A stretch of DNA of 45,906 bases from an uncultured Caryophanales bacterium (lineage in GTDB: Bacteria > Bacillota_I > Bacilli_A > RF39 > UBA660), in contig CAMKAT010000008.1 of NCBI GenBank assembly GCA_946410555.1, positions 1 to 45,906 on the forward strand, read 5' to 3'. The position numbers and the translations under genes were made by a program. The first letter of the stretch is position 1; the number at the start of each line of letters is the position of its first letter. Below the pieces are notes generated by a model. The model searched no databases. It saw nothing but the letters and a program-made list of their open reading frames with translations, and was not told the DNA's origin. Positions 17,091 through 26,672 of the stretch are shown piece by piece.

Positions 17091-17891
17091 ATGAAATTGA
17101 AAAATATTATTTTTAGAAAAATTAATTTATTGTATTTTCTTATTTTATTCTTATTAGGTACTAGTACATTAGTAACATTATATTCTTATATTAATACAAG
17201 AGAATCATTTGAATTTTTCTTAAGAGAATTACCTTCATTAATTGTAGAAACAGACAAGAATGTTACAAAAATTGAAGAAGCTTATACTCAAACTGAGATT
17301 AAAGCAGTAAAGGATTCTTCATATTATTTAATAATTGATGAAAACTTAAAAGGAAATGAATGTAAGGCTATTCCAATCCCAGATATTATCAATAAAGTTG
17401 GGCAAACTTTAAATGTTCCTGATGATAGTACACCTAATTTTAGTTGTGATTTAGTTTCAACTACAACTGTATCTGGTGTAACTGATTTTATTTATGTAAG
17501 TAAAGATAAGTTTGAATCTTATGAAACTGATAAAAACTATTATTTAATTACAGTTAAAGATATTAAAACTTACAAAAAACTACTTAAAAAATATGATTTA
17601 ACATATACATTCCGTTTTATTGGATTTAATATATATGATCAAGAAATCAATGTTAATCGTGAATTCTATTCTTTAATATCTAAAGTATTAATGATTCTTG
17701 CACTTATAGTTGTAATATTCATGAATACTAGGGGATATATATTAAGTAATACTAAGAAATCTAGATCTAAAAAGAAAGTGGAATCACCAACAAAGAATAT
17801 TGTGATTACTACTTTAGTAGTTACTGTAGTTCCTTTAGTATTATCATATGTTTTTGTAGAAACATTTTTATTAGGAATCATTCAATTATAA
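17091..17891 (+). CDS. Hypothetical membrane protein with a central extracytoplasmic domain
   Basis: I do not recognise this 266-residue protein. It has a positively charged N-terminus and a transmembrane helix (about 14-33). An extracytoplasmic region of ~160 residues with two cysteines (NECKAI and NFSCDL) follows, then two further hydrophobic segments near 195-212 and 240-262 separated by a Lys-rich loop (TKKSRSKKKVESPTK). GAAAGAGG precedes the ATG. A TATAAT at 17062-17067 may be the -10. It is flanked by terminators, so it is monocistronic. A related layout (membrane anchor plus exported domain) occurs in the next gene. Confidence 0.65.
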   Translation: MKLKNIIFRKINLLYFLILFLLGTSTLVTLYSYINTRESFEFFLRELPSLIVETDKNVTKIEEAYTQTEIKAVKDSSYYLIIDENLKGNECKAIPIPDIINKVGQTLNVPDDSTPNFSCDLVSTTTVSGVTDFIYVSKDKFESYETDKNYYLITVKDIKTYKKLLKKYDLTYTFRFIGFNIYDQEINVNREFYSLISKVLMILALIVVIFMNTRGYILSNTKKSRSKKKVESPTKNIVITTLVVTVVPLVLSYVFVETFLLGIIQL

Positions 17892-17895
17892 TTAG

Positions 17896-17926
17896 GAAAT
17901 TATGCTGATGCATAATTTCTTTTTTA
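17896..17926 (+). terminator. Terminator after the 17091 gene
   Basis: GAAATTATGC (17896-17905), loop TGAT, GCATAATTTC (17910-17919), T7. Confidence 0.88.
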
Positions 17927-17935
17927 TGCTATAAT
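17927..17935 (+). promoter_or_regulatory. Extended -10 promoter of the 17953 gene
   Basis: TGCTATAAT directly adjoining the preceding terminator T-run; AAGGAGG follows at 17940. Confidence 0.6.
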
Positions 17936-17952
17936 TTTTAAGGAGGAAATTT

Positions 17953-18645
17953 ATGAAAAAGGTAATTATTTTATTATTAAGTTTATTTATACCAGTACTT
18001 GTTAATGCTGATGTATACAATTATGAAGATTTAACTATTAGTGTTGATGAATCAACATATACTGTATTTACTAGAGATAATTTAGATAATAATTCAATTC
18101 TTCAAGAATATAATATTGATAAAGATATTATCATAGAAGAAATGACTAAAAAGAAAATCTATATCGAAGGATATGATTTTGACAATTTAACAGCTAATTC
18201 TCAATTTGTAATAACTATTGATGATTCTAACACTGAAGGAAATCTTACTGATTATCCTGAATCAAGAATTAAAACTAAAACTAAATTCTTTAGAGAGGCT
18301 TCGAATGTAACAGATTCTGGTGTTTATAAAAAGAACGGTTATGCTTTTGTATATAGAACATATAAAACAACACAAAACTTAAAAACTTATTATTTCTATG
18401 AATACTATACTGTTATTAATGGAAAAGATTATAATATCTTTTTCTCAAAAACAGGAAGTGATTTTACTGAAGAAGAAAAGAATAGTTTTAAATCTATGAT
18501 TGATACAATTAAGTTCAATACTAAAACAAGTGTATTTGATGGATCAGTTGCTTATAAATTAGGTTATTTTACTGGTATTTTAGTTGTAATAACAGCTATC
18601 ATAGTAGTAGTTATTAAGTTTGCAAAACCTAAAAAGAAAAATTAG
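17953..18645 (+). CDS. Hypothetical secreted, C-terminally membrane-anchored protein
   Basis: This 230-residue protein is not recognised. It has a clear signal peptide (MKKVIILLLSLFIPVLVNA, likely cleaved before DVYNYEDL) and an extracytoplasmic domain of ~170 residues without cysteines. A C-terminal transmembrane helix (about 203-221) ends in a basic tail KPKKKN, so it is a type I membrane protein facing outward. AAGGAGG lies seven bases before the ATG. It is monocistronic, with its own promoter and terminator. Confidence 0.7.
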   Translation: MKKVIILLLSLFIPVLVNADVYNYEDLTISVDESTYTVFTRDNLDNNSILQEYNIDKDIIIEEMTKKKIYIEGYDFDNLTANSQFVITIDDSNTEGNLTDYPESRIKTKTKFFREASNVTDSGVYKKNGYAFVYRTYKTTQNLKTYYFYEYYTVINGKDYNIFFSKTGSDFTEEEKNSFKSMIDTIKFNTKTSVFDGSVAYKLGYFTGILVVITAIIVVVIKFAKPKKKN

Positions 18646-18651
18646 TGTAAT

Positions 18652-18674
18652 AAAGCTCCTTAGGAGCTTTTTTT
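18652..18674 (+). terminator. Terminator after the 17953 gene
   Basis: AAAGCTCC (18652-18659), loop TTA, GGAGCTTT (18663-18670), T-run. Confidence 0.92.
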
Positions 18675-18696
18675 AGTTCTTAAAAGTATCTTTAAA

Positions 18697-18705
18697 TGAT
18701 ATAAT
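18697..18705 (+). promoter_or_regulatory. Extended -10 promoter of pcrA
   Basis: TGATATAAT 25 bases before the chosen ATG of pcrA. Confidence 0.5.
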
Positions 18706-18729
18706 TATTAAGTGAAAAGAGTTGATAAC

Positions 18730-20817
18730 ATGGACATTTTAAAAGGATTAAATAAAGAACAACTAATGGCGGTTCAACATATAGATGGACCATGTTTAGT
18801 TATGGCAGGTGCAGGTTCTGGTAAAACAAGAGTTTTAACTACTAGAATTGTTAATTTAATAGAAAATGGAGTTAATGATTATAATATCTTAGCTATTACA
18901 TTTACTAATAAAGCTGCCAAAGAAATGAAAGAAAGAATTACTAATATGTATGGGGAAACAAGTGCATTCATAGGTACATTCCATGCATTTGGTTTAACTA
19001 TATTAAGAAAATATTATAACTACTGTGGTCTAGAAAAGAATTTTACTATCATAGATAGTGATGACTCATTATCTATTATTAAGAAAATATTAAAATCTAA
19101 GAATTTAGATCCTAAAAAGTATAGTCCTTATACTATTAGAAATAAAATATCGTTTATTAAGAATGAAGATTTAAGTGATGTTGAAATAGCTAGAACTATG
19201 AACACTCCACTTGATAAAGTATATATTGATATTTATAAATCTTATCAAAAGTTACTTAAAGAATCTAATGTTGTAGACTTTGATGATTTACTTTTAAAAC
19301 CAGTAAGATTATTTCAAGAAAATGAAGATATATTAGATATATATCAAGAAAGGTTTAAATATATCTTAGTAGATGAGTATCAAGATACAAACCCAGTCCA
19401 ATATAAGTTCTGTAGATTATTATCTTCAAAATATAGAAATATCTTTGTAGTAGGAGACATGAATCAAAGTATCTATGCATTTAGACAAGCAGATTATAAA
19501 AATATTGAATATTTTGAAAAAGATTACAAAGAATGTATTGTATATAAACTTGAAGAGAATTATCGTAGTACAAATAATATCTTAAATGCTGCAAACCAAG
19601 TTATTAAGAACAATGTTCATCGTAAAGATTTAAAACTATGGAGTGAAAAAGGTGATGGACTTAAGATTAAATATAAAAGATGCTATGAAGAAAAAGATGA
19701 AGCACATTATGTAGTAGGTGAAATCAAAAGACTTATTGATACAGGTGTAAGAAGAAAAGACATAGCAATTCTTTATAGAACTAATGGTCAATCACGTGTA
19801 ATCGAAGAAGAAATAGTTAGAAATAATATTCCTTATAAAGTAGTAGGTTCTATTTACTTCTACAATAGAAAAGAAATCAAAGATCTTATTGCATACTTAA
19901 GACTAATTTATAATCATAATGATTCTATTTCTCTAAGAAGAATTATTAATGTTCCTAAAAGAGGAATAGGTCAAACTTCAATTGAAAACTTAAGTGATGC
20001 TGCAGAACTACAAGGTTTATCAATGTATGATTGTTTATCTTCCAAAAAAGAACTAGAATTTAAAAAGTTAATTGATGAATTAACTGAAGATTCAAACAAC
20101 ATGAGTCTTACTTCTTTAATAGATACTATTATTACTAAAACTGGTATGAAAGAAGAATTAGAACATGAAGATTCTCTTGAATCTGAATTAAGACTAGATA
20201 ACTTAATGGAATTTAAATCAGTTACTGAAAACTTTGAAGAAAATGAAGGTATCATTGATTTAGGTGCATTCTTAGAAGAAGTTTCGTTAGTAGCAGATAT
20301 GTCTCAACATCGTGAAGATGGTGATGAAATTACATTAATGACAATTCATGGCGCTAAAGGTCTTGAGTTTGATGTAGTATTCTTAATTGGTATGGAAGAT
20401 GGAATTTTCCCACATAGCAATTCATTCATGGAACCTGATGGTTTAGAAGAAGAAAGAAGACTATGCTATGTAGGTATAACAAGAGCAAAAGAAATACTTT
20501 ACTTAACTAATGCAAGAAGAAGACTTCTTTATGGTCAAACTAAAGAAAATCCTGTTTCAAGATTCGTTAAAGAAATTGATGATTCATTAATTGATAATCA
20601 AAATATTAATGATACATCACTTGAAAAACCGGTTGATACAAGCAAAATGTATGTTGAAGGTAATAATGATAATATTAAACAAGGAGATACTATTGAACAT
20701 GAAACTCTAGGTCTTGGAGTAGTAGTAAAAGTAGACGGTTCCCTAATAGATGTTGCATTTAAAACTGGTATTAGAAAACTTATGAAGAATCATAAGAGCA
20801 TAAAAAAAGTAGATTAA
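18730..20817 (+). CDS. pcrA: ATP-dependent DNA helicase PcrA (UvrD/Rep family)
   Basis: PcrA is a 3'-5' superfamily 1 helicase acting in repair and rolling-circle replication. The ~695-residue protein has motif I AGAGSGKTRVLTTRI, Ia AITFTNKAAKEM, the FIGTFHAFG block, motif II LVDEYQDTNPVQY, motif III VVGDMNQSIYAFRQAD, IV ENYRST, V MTIHGAKGLEFDVVF and VI YVGITRAKE. The C-terminus has a short domain with HETLGLGVVVKVDG, typical of PcrA. The start is taken as the ATG at 18730; an in-frame GTG at 18712 is close to the promoter. It ends in a shared bidirectional terminator. Confidence 0.96.
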   Translation: MDILKGLNKEQLMAVQHIDGPCLVMAGAGSGKTRVLTTRIVNLIENGVNDYNILAITFTNKAAKEMKERITNMYGETSAFIGTFHAFGLTILRKYYNYCGLEKNFTIIDSDDSLSIIKKILKSKNLDPKKYSPYTIRNKISFIKNEDLSDVEIARTMNTPLDKVYIDIYKSYQKLLKESNVVDFDDLLLKPVRLFQENEDILDIYQERFKYILVDEYQDTNPVQYKFCRLLSSKYRNIFVVGDMNQSIYAFRQADYKNIEYFEKDYKECIVYKLEENYRSTNNILNAANQVIKNNVHRKDLKLWSEKGDGLKIKYKRCYEEKDEAHYVVGEIKRLIDTGVRRKDIAILYRTNGQSRVIEEEIVRNNIPYKVVGSIYFYNRKEIKDLIAYLRLIYNHNDSISLRRIINVPKRGIGQTSIENLSDAAELQGLSMYDCLSSKKELEFKKLIDELTEDSNNMSLTSLIDTIITKTGMKEELEHEDSLESELRLDNLMEFKSVTENFEENEGIIDLGAFLEEVSLVADMSQHREDGDEITLMTIHGAKGLEFDVVFLIGMEDGIFPHSNSFMEPDGLEEERRLCYVGITRAKEILYLTNARRRLLYGQTKENPVSRFVKEIDDSLIDNQNINDTSLEKPVDTSKMYVEGNNDNIKQGDTIEHETLGLGVVVKVDGSLIDVAFKTGIRKLMKNHKSIKKVD

Positions 20818-20832
20818 TTAATCTACTTTTTT
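20803..20832. terminator. Bidirectional terminator between pcrA and the zeta-like operon
   Basis: A perfect 30-bp palindrome centred at 20817/20818: A6-GTAGATTAATTAATCTAC-T6. It contains the pcrA TAA stop and overlaps two bases of the stop of the minus-strand 57-residue gene, so one hairpin serves both operons. Confidence 0.88.
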
Positions 20833-21004
20833 AATATCCTGATTTTTCTTTAATAATTTTATTAAATGCTGGATCTTCTTTAGATTTAATTGCTAAAGCA
20901 GCACCTGCATCCATAATATCTTTTAATTCTTTTTCGTTTTGTTTTTTTCTTGTTTCTTTATCAGGCATAGTATTAACAGTATTTGCTTTTACTTCTTCTT
21001 CCAT
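20831..21004 (-). CDS. Small acidic-basic protein downstream of the zeta-like kinase (57 aa)
   Basis: The 57-residue frame starts at an ATG two bases after the stop of the zeta-like gene and ends in the shared terminator; it has no close relative that I recognise. It begins MEEEVKANTVNTMPDKETRK and contains ELKDIMDAGAALAIKSKED, likely helical and highly charged, with no membrane segment or cysteine. A GGAAGATAG stretch ahead could serve as ribosome binding site, and translation is probably coupled. The tight placement suggests a partner, possibly an antitoxin or modulator; that is inference only. Confidence 0.6.
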   Translation of the reverse strand: MEEEVKANTVNTMPDKETRKKQNEKELKDIMDAGAALAIKSKEDPAFNKIIKEKSGY

Positions 21005-21006
21005 AA

Positions 21007-21876
21007 CTATCTTCCTCTTCCTTTTTCAAATTCTTCTACTACTTCTTCATCAGCTAACTTTTTTTTTTCAAATTCTTCTTTAATAGTAGGTAATAGTTCT
21101 TCTCTTAATTGAAGAAGATTAGCAAGTATTTCATCATATGTACCATGTTCTAATGATTCTATGTTTTCCATACCTACAGTATTATATGTATCATAGTTTG
21201 TTTTCTTATTATAAATACCAACAGCTAAATCAAATTCTTCATTTAATTCTCTTACTGCATTTGGAAGTTTACTCATAATACGTGCCATTGTTTGACTTGA
21301 AGCACCTCTACCAATTTCAAAGTGTCTTCTAATAGCATTTGCTTGGGCTAACTCTAATGTAGGGTTAACTACAAGTAACATAATATCTTTACCTTGATCT
21401 TTCAACATTTGCATTTTTTCTTTAATACTTGGAGTAGTTACATCTCCTTCGTATACCATAATGTTAGTTCCTAACACTCCAGAAAATACTATTGATTGAA
21501 TTAAGTAAGATTTACCAGCTCCAGGAACACCTGTTAAGAAAATACATTTTTTTACATCTGGACTTTTAGCTTGTCTTTCAAAAGCTTCAGCAGCTAAACA
21601 AGCGCATGAGTTATGAACAACTTCACTATATCTTTTTCTTGATTCAATTGATTCAGTATAAATAGGGAATGTTTCTTTCATAAGGTCTGCACATATATAT
21701 TTACCGTTAAATGAAGATTCTAATCCATTATATTTTTGAATATGTAATTCTTCATTTTCTTCAGCATCATTAATTATAAATTCTTGTGCATCAATTAATC
21801 TTTGTACTTCCTCAGGAGTCTTATTTAAAGCTTCAGGAGTAAGATTATTTAGTCTTCTGATTTTTCCTTTTATCAT
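21007..21876 (-). CDS. Zeta-toxin-like P-loop kinase
   Basis: A 289-residue protein with an N-terminal helical region (1-105), a Walker A FLTGVPGAGKSYLIQS at about 111-126, VYEGDVTTPSIKEKMQMLKDQG and NPTLELAQANAIRRHFEIGRG. This layout fits zeta toxins/UDP-GlcNAc kinases, where a late Arg-rich helix binds phosphate. Zeta toxins phosphorylate UDP-N-acetylglucosamine and block wall synthesis; other family members have housekeeping roles. AGGTGA lies 6 bases before the ATG, and a TATAAT at 21899-21894 (minus strand) is a likely -10. It lies between pcrA and ligA, on the opposite strand to both. Activity is not proven by sequence. Confidence 0.72.
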   Translation of the reverse strand: MIKGKIRRLNNLTPEALNKTPEEVQRLIDAQEFIINDAEENEELHIQKYNGLESSFNGKYICADLMKETFPIYTESIESRKRYSEVVHNSCACLAAEAFERQAKSPDVKKCIFLTGVPGAGKSYLIQSIVFSGVLGTNIMVYEGDVTTPSIKEKMQMLKDQGKDIMLLVVNPTLELAQANAIRRHFEIGRGASSQTMARIMSKLPNAVRELNEEFDLAVGIYNKKTNYDTYNTVGMENIESLEHGTYDEILANLLQLREELLPTIKEEFEKKKLADEEVVEEFEKGRGR

Positions 21877-21968
21877 TTAAATCACCTATATTAATTATAA
21901 TCTATTAAAAAAATATAGTAAATAATAACTTATATTGGTGTATAATAGTTATTGTCAAGGAGAAGTGT

Positions 21969-22862
21969 ATGAAAGATAAAACATTAGTTATTTTAGCAGC
22001 AGGAATGGGTTCTCGTTTTGGAGGACTAAAACAAATTTATCCTGTTGGACCTAACGGTGAATTTATAATGGATTATTCAATCTATTCTGCCGTTAAGTAT
22101 GGTTTTTCAAAAGTAGTATTTGTAATACGTGAAGAACACAAACCACTTTTTGAAGAATCTATTTGCAAAAGAATCGAAGGGAAAGTAGATTATGCTTTTG
22201 CATATCAAAAATTAGAAGATATTCCTGAAGGATTTACTGTTCCCGAAGGAAGAAAAAAACCATGGGGAACAGCACATGCAATCTATTGTGCAAGAAAAGA
22301 GATTAAGGGTAACTTTGCAGTTATCACTTCAGATGATTTCTATGGAGATGAAGCCTTTAAAGATTTAAGTGATAGTATAAATGGTGAAGATTATTCTATC
22401 ATTGGATATAAAGTTGGAGATACTTTATCAGAAAACGGTTCCGTTAAAAGAGGAATTGTTAAATCTAAAGATGGTATAGTAGAACAAATTATTGAATCTA
22501 GTTGTGTATTAGATGGTGATTCAGTAGTATGTACTCCTCTTGATACAAGTAAACCTAAGTTTACTGTATCTAAAGATAATTCTTGTTCTATGCTTATGAA
22601 TGGATTTACTCAAGAATTAATTAAAAAGATTGAAAGAGTAATGAAGAGTGAATTCGAAGTCCATAAAGATGATTTGATGAATTATGAAATGTTACTTCCT
22701 GATATTATGGATGAATCTATTAAAGAAGGTGTAAAAATACAAGATATAACTACTAATTCAAAATGGATTGGTATGACTTATAAAGAAGATGCAGAAGTCT
22801 TAAAAAAATTTATTAATAACGAAATAGATAAAGGTATATATCCAAAAGTGCTATGGAAATAG
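21969..22862 (+). CDS. Sugar-nucleotidyltransferase-like protein
   Basis: A 297-residue GT-A fold nucleotidyltransferase. It starts with the nucleotide-binding signature LVILAAGMGSRFGGLKQ. PVGPNGEFIMDYSIYSAVKYGF follows, with RKKPWGTAHAIYCARKEI and a metal-binding SDDFYGDEAF. These match the NTP_transferase family (GlmU/RfbA/GalU-like N-termini), which forms NDP-sugars from sugar phosphates. It lacks a left-handed beta-helix, so it is not GlmU. The substrate is unknown; it could feed cell-surface polysaccharide. AAGGAG precedes the ATG. Divergent from the zeta-like gene. Confidence 0.8.
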   Translation: MKDKTLVILAAGMGSRFGGLKQIYPVGPNGEFIMDYSIYSAVKYGFSKVVFVIREEHKPLFEESICKRIEGKVDYAFAYQKLEDIPEGFTVPEGRKKPWGTAHAIYCARKEIKGNFAVITSDDFYGDEAFKDLSDSINGEDYSIIGYKVGDTLSENGSVKRGIVKSKDGIVEQIIESSCVLDGDSVVCTPLDTSKPKFTVSKDNSCSMLMNGFTQELIKKIERVMKSEFEVHKDDLMNYEMLLPDIMDESIKEGVKIQDITTNSKWIGMTYKEDAEVLKKFINNEIDKGIYPKVLWK

Positions 22863-22894
22863 AATAGTACTTTACACTATATAATCTATTTTGT

Positions 22895-22923
22895 TTGATA
22901 TACTAAATATTTATGGGTATAAT
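22895..22923 (+). promoter_or_regulatory. Strong sigma-A-type promoter of the 22956 gene
   Basis: TTGATA (22895-22900), 17-bp spacer, TATAAT (22918-22923). Confidence 0.75.
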
Positions 22924-22955
22924 AAAAAATACATTTATGTAAAGGAGAATTAGAT

Positions 22956-23516
22956 ATGACAGCAGATGAAAAAGAAACAATATTAGTTGAATTATTTAAT
23001 GCTAAAAAATCTAAAGAAATAGAATCAAAAAATTTAAATAATTCAATCAAGGGATTAAGAATAAAAAGATCAAGAGTTGCTAGTCAAATAGCTGGCATGA
23101 GCCAAGAAAGACGCGAAGCATATTTAAGTTTAATAGGTAAAGGTAAATATGTTGAAATTATCATGGAACCTACAAGATTAAAAAATGAATTAATGAGTTT
23201 AGAAAGATCAGCTACTGAACTTTATGAAGGTGAACCTAATTTAAAAGCTATTAAGGCTTATGAAGTAAAAGGACCTGTTTTACAAGAAGATATTGAAATA
23301 GCTGAAGCAGAAGCTGAAAAAGCTGAACAAGAAATAGCTGATATTATTTCTAGATACATCGATTTAGTAACAACTAAAAGAGGTATTAATGATTATCTTA
23401 GAACTCAAGAAAAACTTCTTAAAGTTGTATCTAAAGAACTTAGAATTATTAATAAAGAAATTAAGAGAACAGACAAGAAAAAAACAGATGAACATGTTCT
23501 TAGAAGAACTAAATAG
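22956..23516 (+). CDS. Hypothetical coiled-coil protein (186 aa)
   Basis: Not recognised. The 186-residue protein is soluble, highly charged and mostly helical. Two long heptad-like regions (about 5-50 and 95-175) flank a short segment with GKGKYVEIIMEP, and it has no cysteine or tryptophan. A near-consensus promoter and AAAGGAG before the ATG suggest it is well expressed. The run AEAEAEKAEQEIADI marks the second coil. Its TAG stop lies inside the terminator stem. A DNA- or envelope-associated structural role is possible but unsupported. Confidence 0.6.
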   Translation: MTADEKETILVELFNAKKSKEIESKNLNNSIKGLRIKRSRVASQIAGMSQERREAYLSLIGKGKYVEIIMEPTRLKNELMSLERSATELYEGEPNLKAIKAYEVKGPVLQEDIEIAEAEAEKAEQEIADIISRYIDLVTTKRGINDYLRTQEKLLKVVSKELRIINKEIKRTDKKKTDEHVLRRTK

Positions 23517-23529
23517 TTCTTCTTTTTTT
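23502..23529 (+). terminator. Terminator overlapping the end of the coiled-coil gene
   Basis: AGAAGAACTA (23502-23511) pairs with TAGTTCTTCT (23514-23523), T7 follows. The stop TAG (23514-23516) is in the 3' arm. Confidence 0.85.
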
Positions 23530-23538
23530 GTGCTTATT

Positions 23539-23547
23539 TGGTATAAT
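23539..23547 (+). promoter_or_regulatory. Extended -10 promoter of ligA
   Basis: TGGTATAAT right after the terminator; AGGTGA follows at 23554. Confidence 0.55.
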
Positions 23548-23555
23548 ATATATAG

Positions 23556-26061
<2,506 letters not shown>

Positions 26062-26086
26062 ACGTATATATTATATTTTTTTGATA

Positions 26087-26095
26087 TGTTATAAT
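26087..26095 (+). promoter_or_regulatory. Extended -10 promoter of the 26124-30091 gene group
   Basis: TGTTATAAT after a T7 stretch; TTGATA a few bases upstream is too close to be its -35. Confidence 0.55.
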
Positions 26096-26123
26096 TTATT
26101 TGATAAAAATTGAGGTGATTATT

Positions 26124-26672
26124 ATGACTAAAAGAGTCATGAAGAAAGCAATTAAAGAAGAAGAAAAGGCAAAAAGAGTAAAACCAAAATTTACTGTAAG
26201 AGTAAGAAGATTCTATAAAAACAATAGAATTTATTGCATCTTAATGGGTATCTCCTTTGTTTGTATTCTTTTAATTATACTTGCATTACTTGCTCATTTC
26301 ATTCATCAAAACACTGCTAATCCATATGGAAACAGACTTGAAGGAATTGAAGATCATAAAGTAAGTGATAATATCGAGGAAGTTAAAAACAAAACTAAAG
26401 AAGTAGAAAATGTTGAAGTAATTACTATTGAACAAAAAGGTAAAATTATTTGGATTAACATTAAAGCAAAACCTGAATGTTCGCTAGAAGATTTACAAAA
26501 CATCGCTAACGATACATTAAAATACTTCTCACCTGAAAACTTAAGTTACTATGATATCCATTACTTAATGACTAGAGAAGGCAAAAAAGGATATTTTGGT
26601 GATAAGTCATCAAGCAGTAGTACTATCGCATGGGCTAAGTACAATTTAGATGAGGATGGTACAAATGAATAG
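26124..26672 (+). CDS. Hypothetical membrane-anchored protein
   Basis: Not recognised. The ~182-residue product has a very basic N-terminus (KRVMKKAIKEEEKAKRVKPK) and one transmembrane helix (about 35-57). The extracytoplasmic domain ends in a Ser-rich stretch and acidic tail. The chosen ATG at 26124 has GAGGTGA six bases upstream; an in-frame TTG at 26100 lies at the promoter. The stop overlaps the start region of the sensor-like gene that follows, suggesting a coupled pair. Confidence 0.6.
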   Translation: MTKRVMKKAIKEEEKAKRVKPKFTVRVRRFYKNNRIYCILMGISFVCILLIILALLAHFIHQNTANPYGNRLEGIEDHKVSDNIEEVKNKTKEVENVEVITIEQKGKIIWINIKAKPECSLEDLQNIANDTLKYFSPENLSYYDIHYLMTREGKKGYFGDKSSSSSTIAWAKYNLDEDGTNE

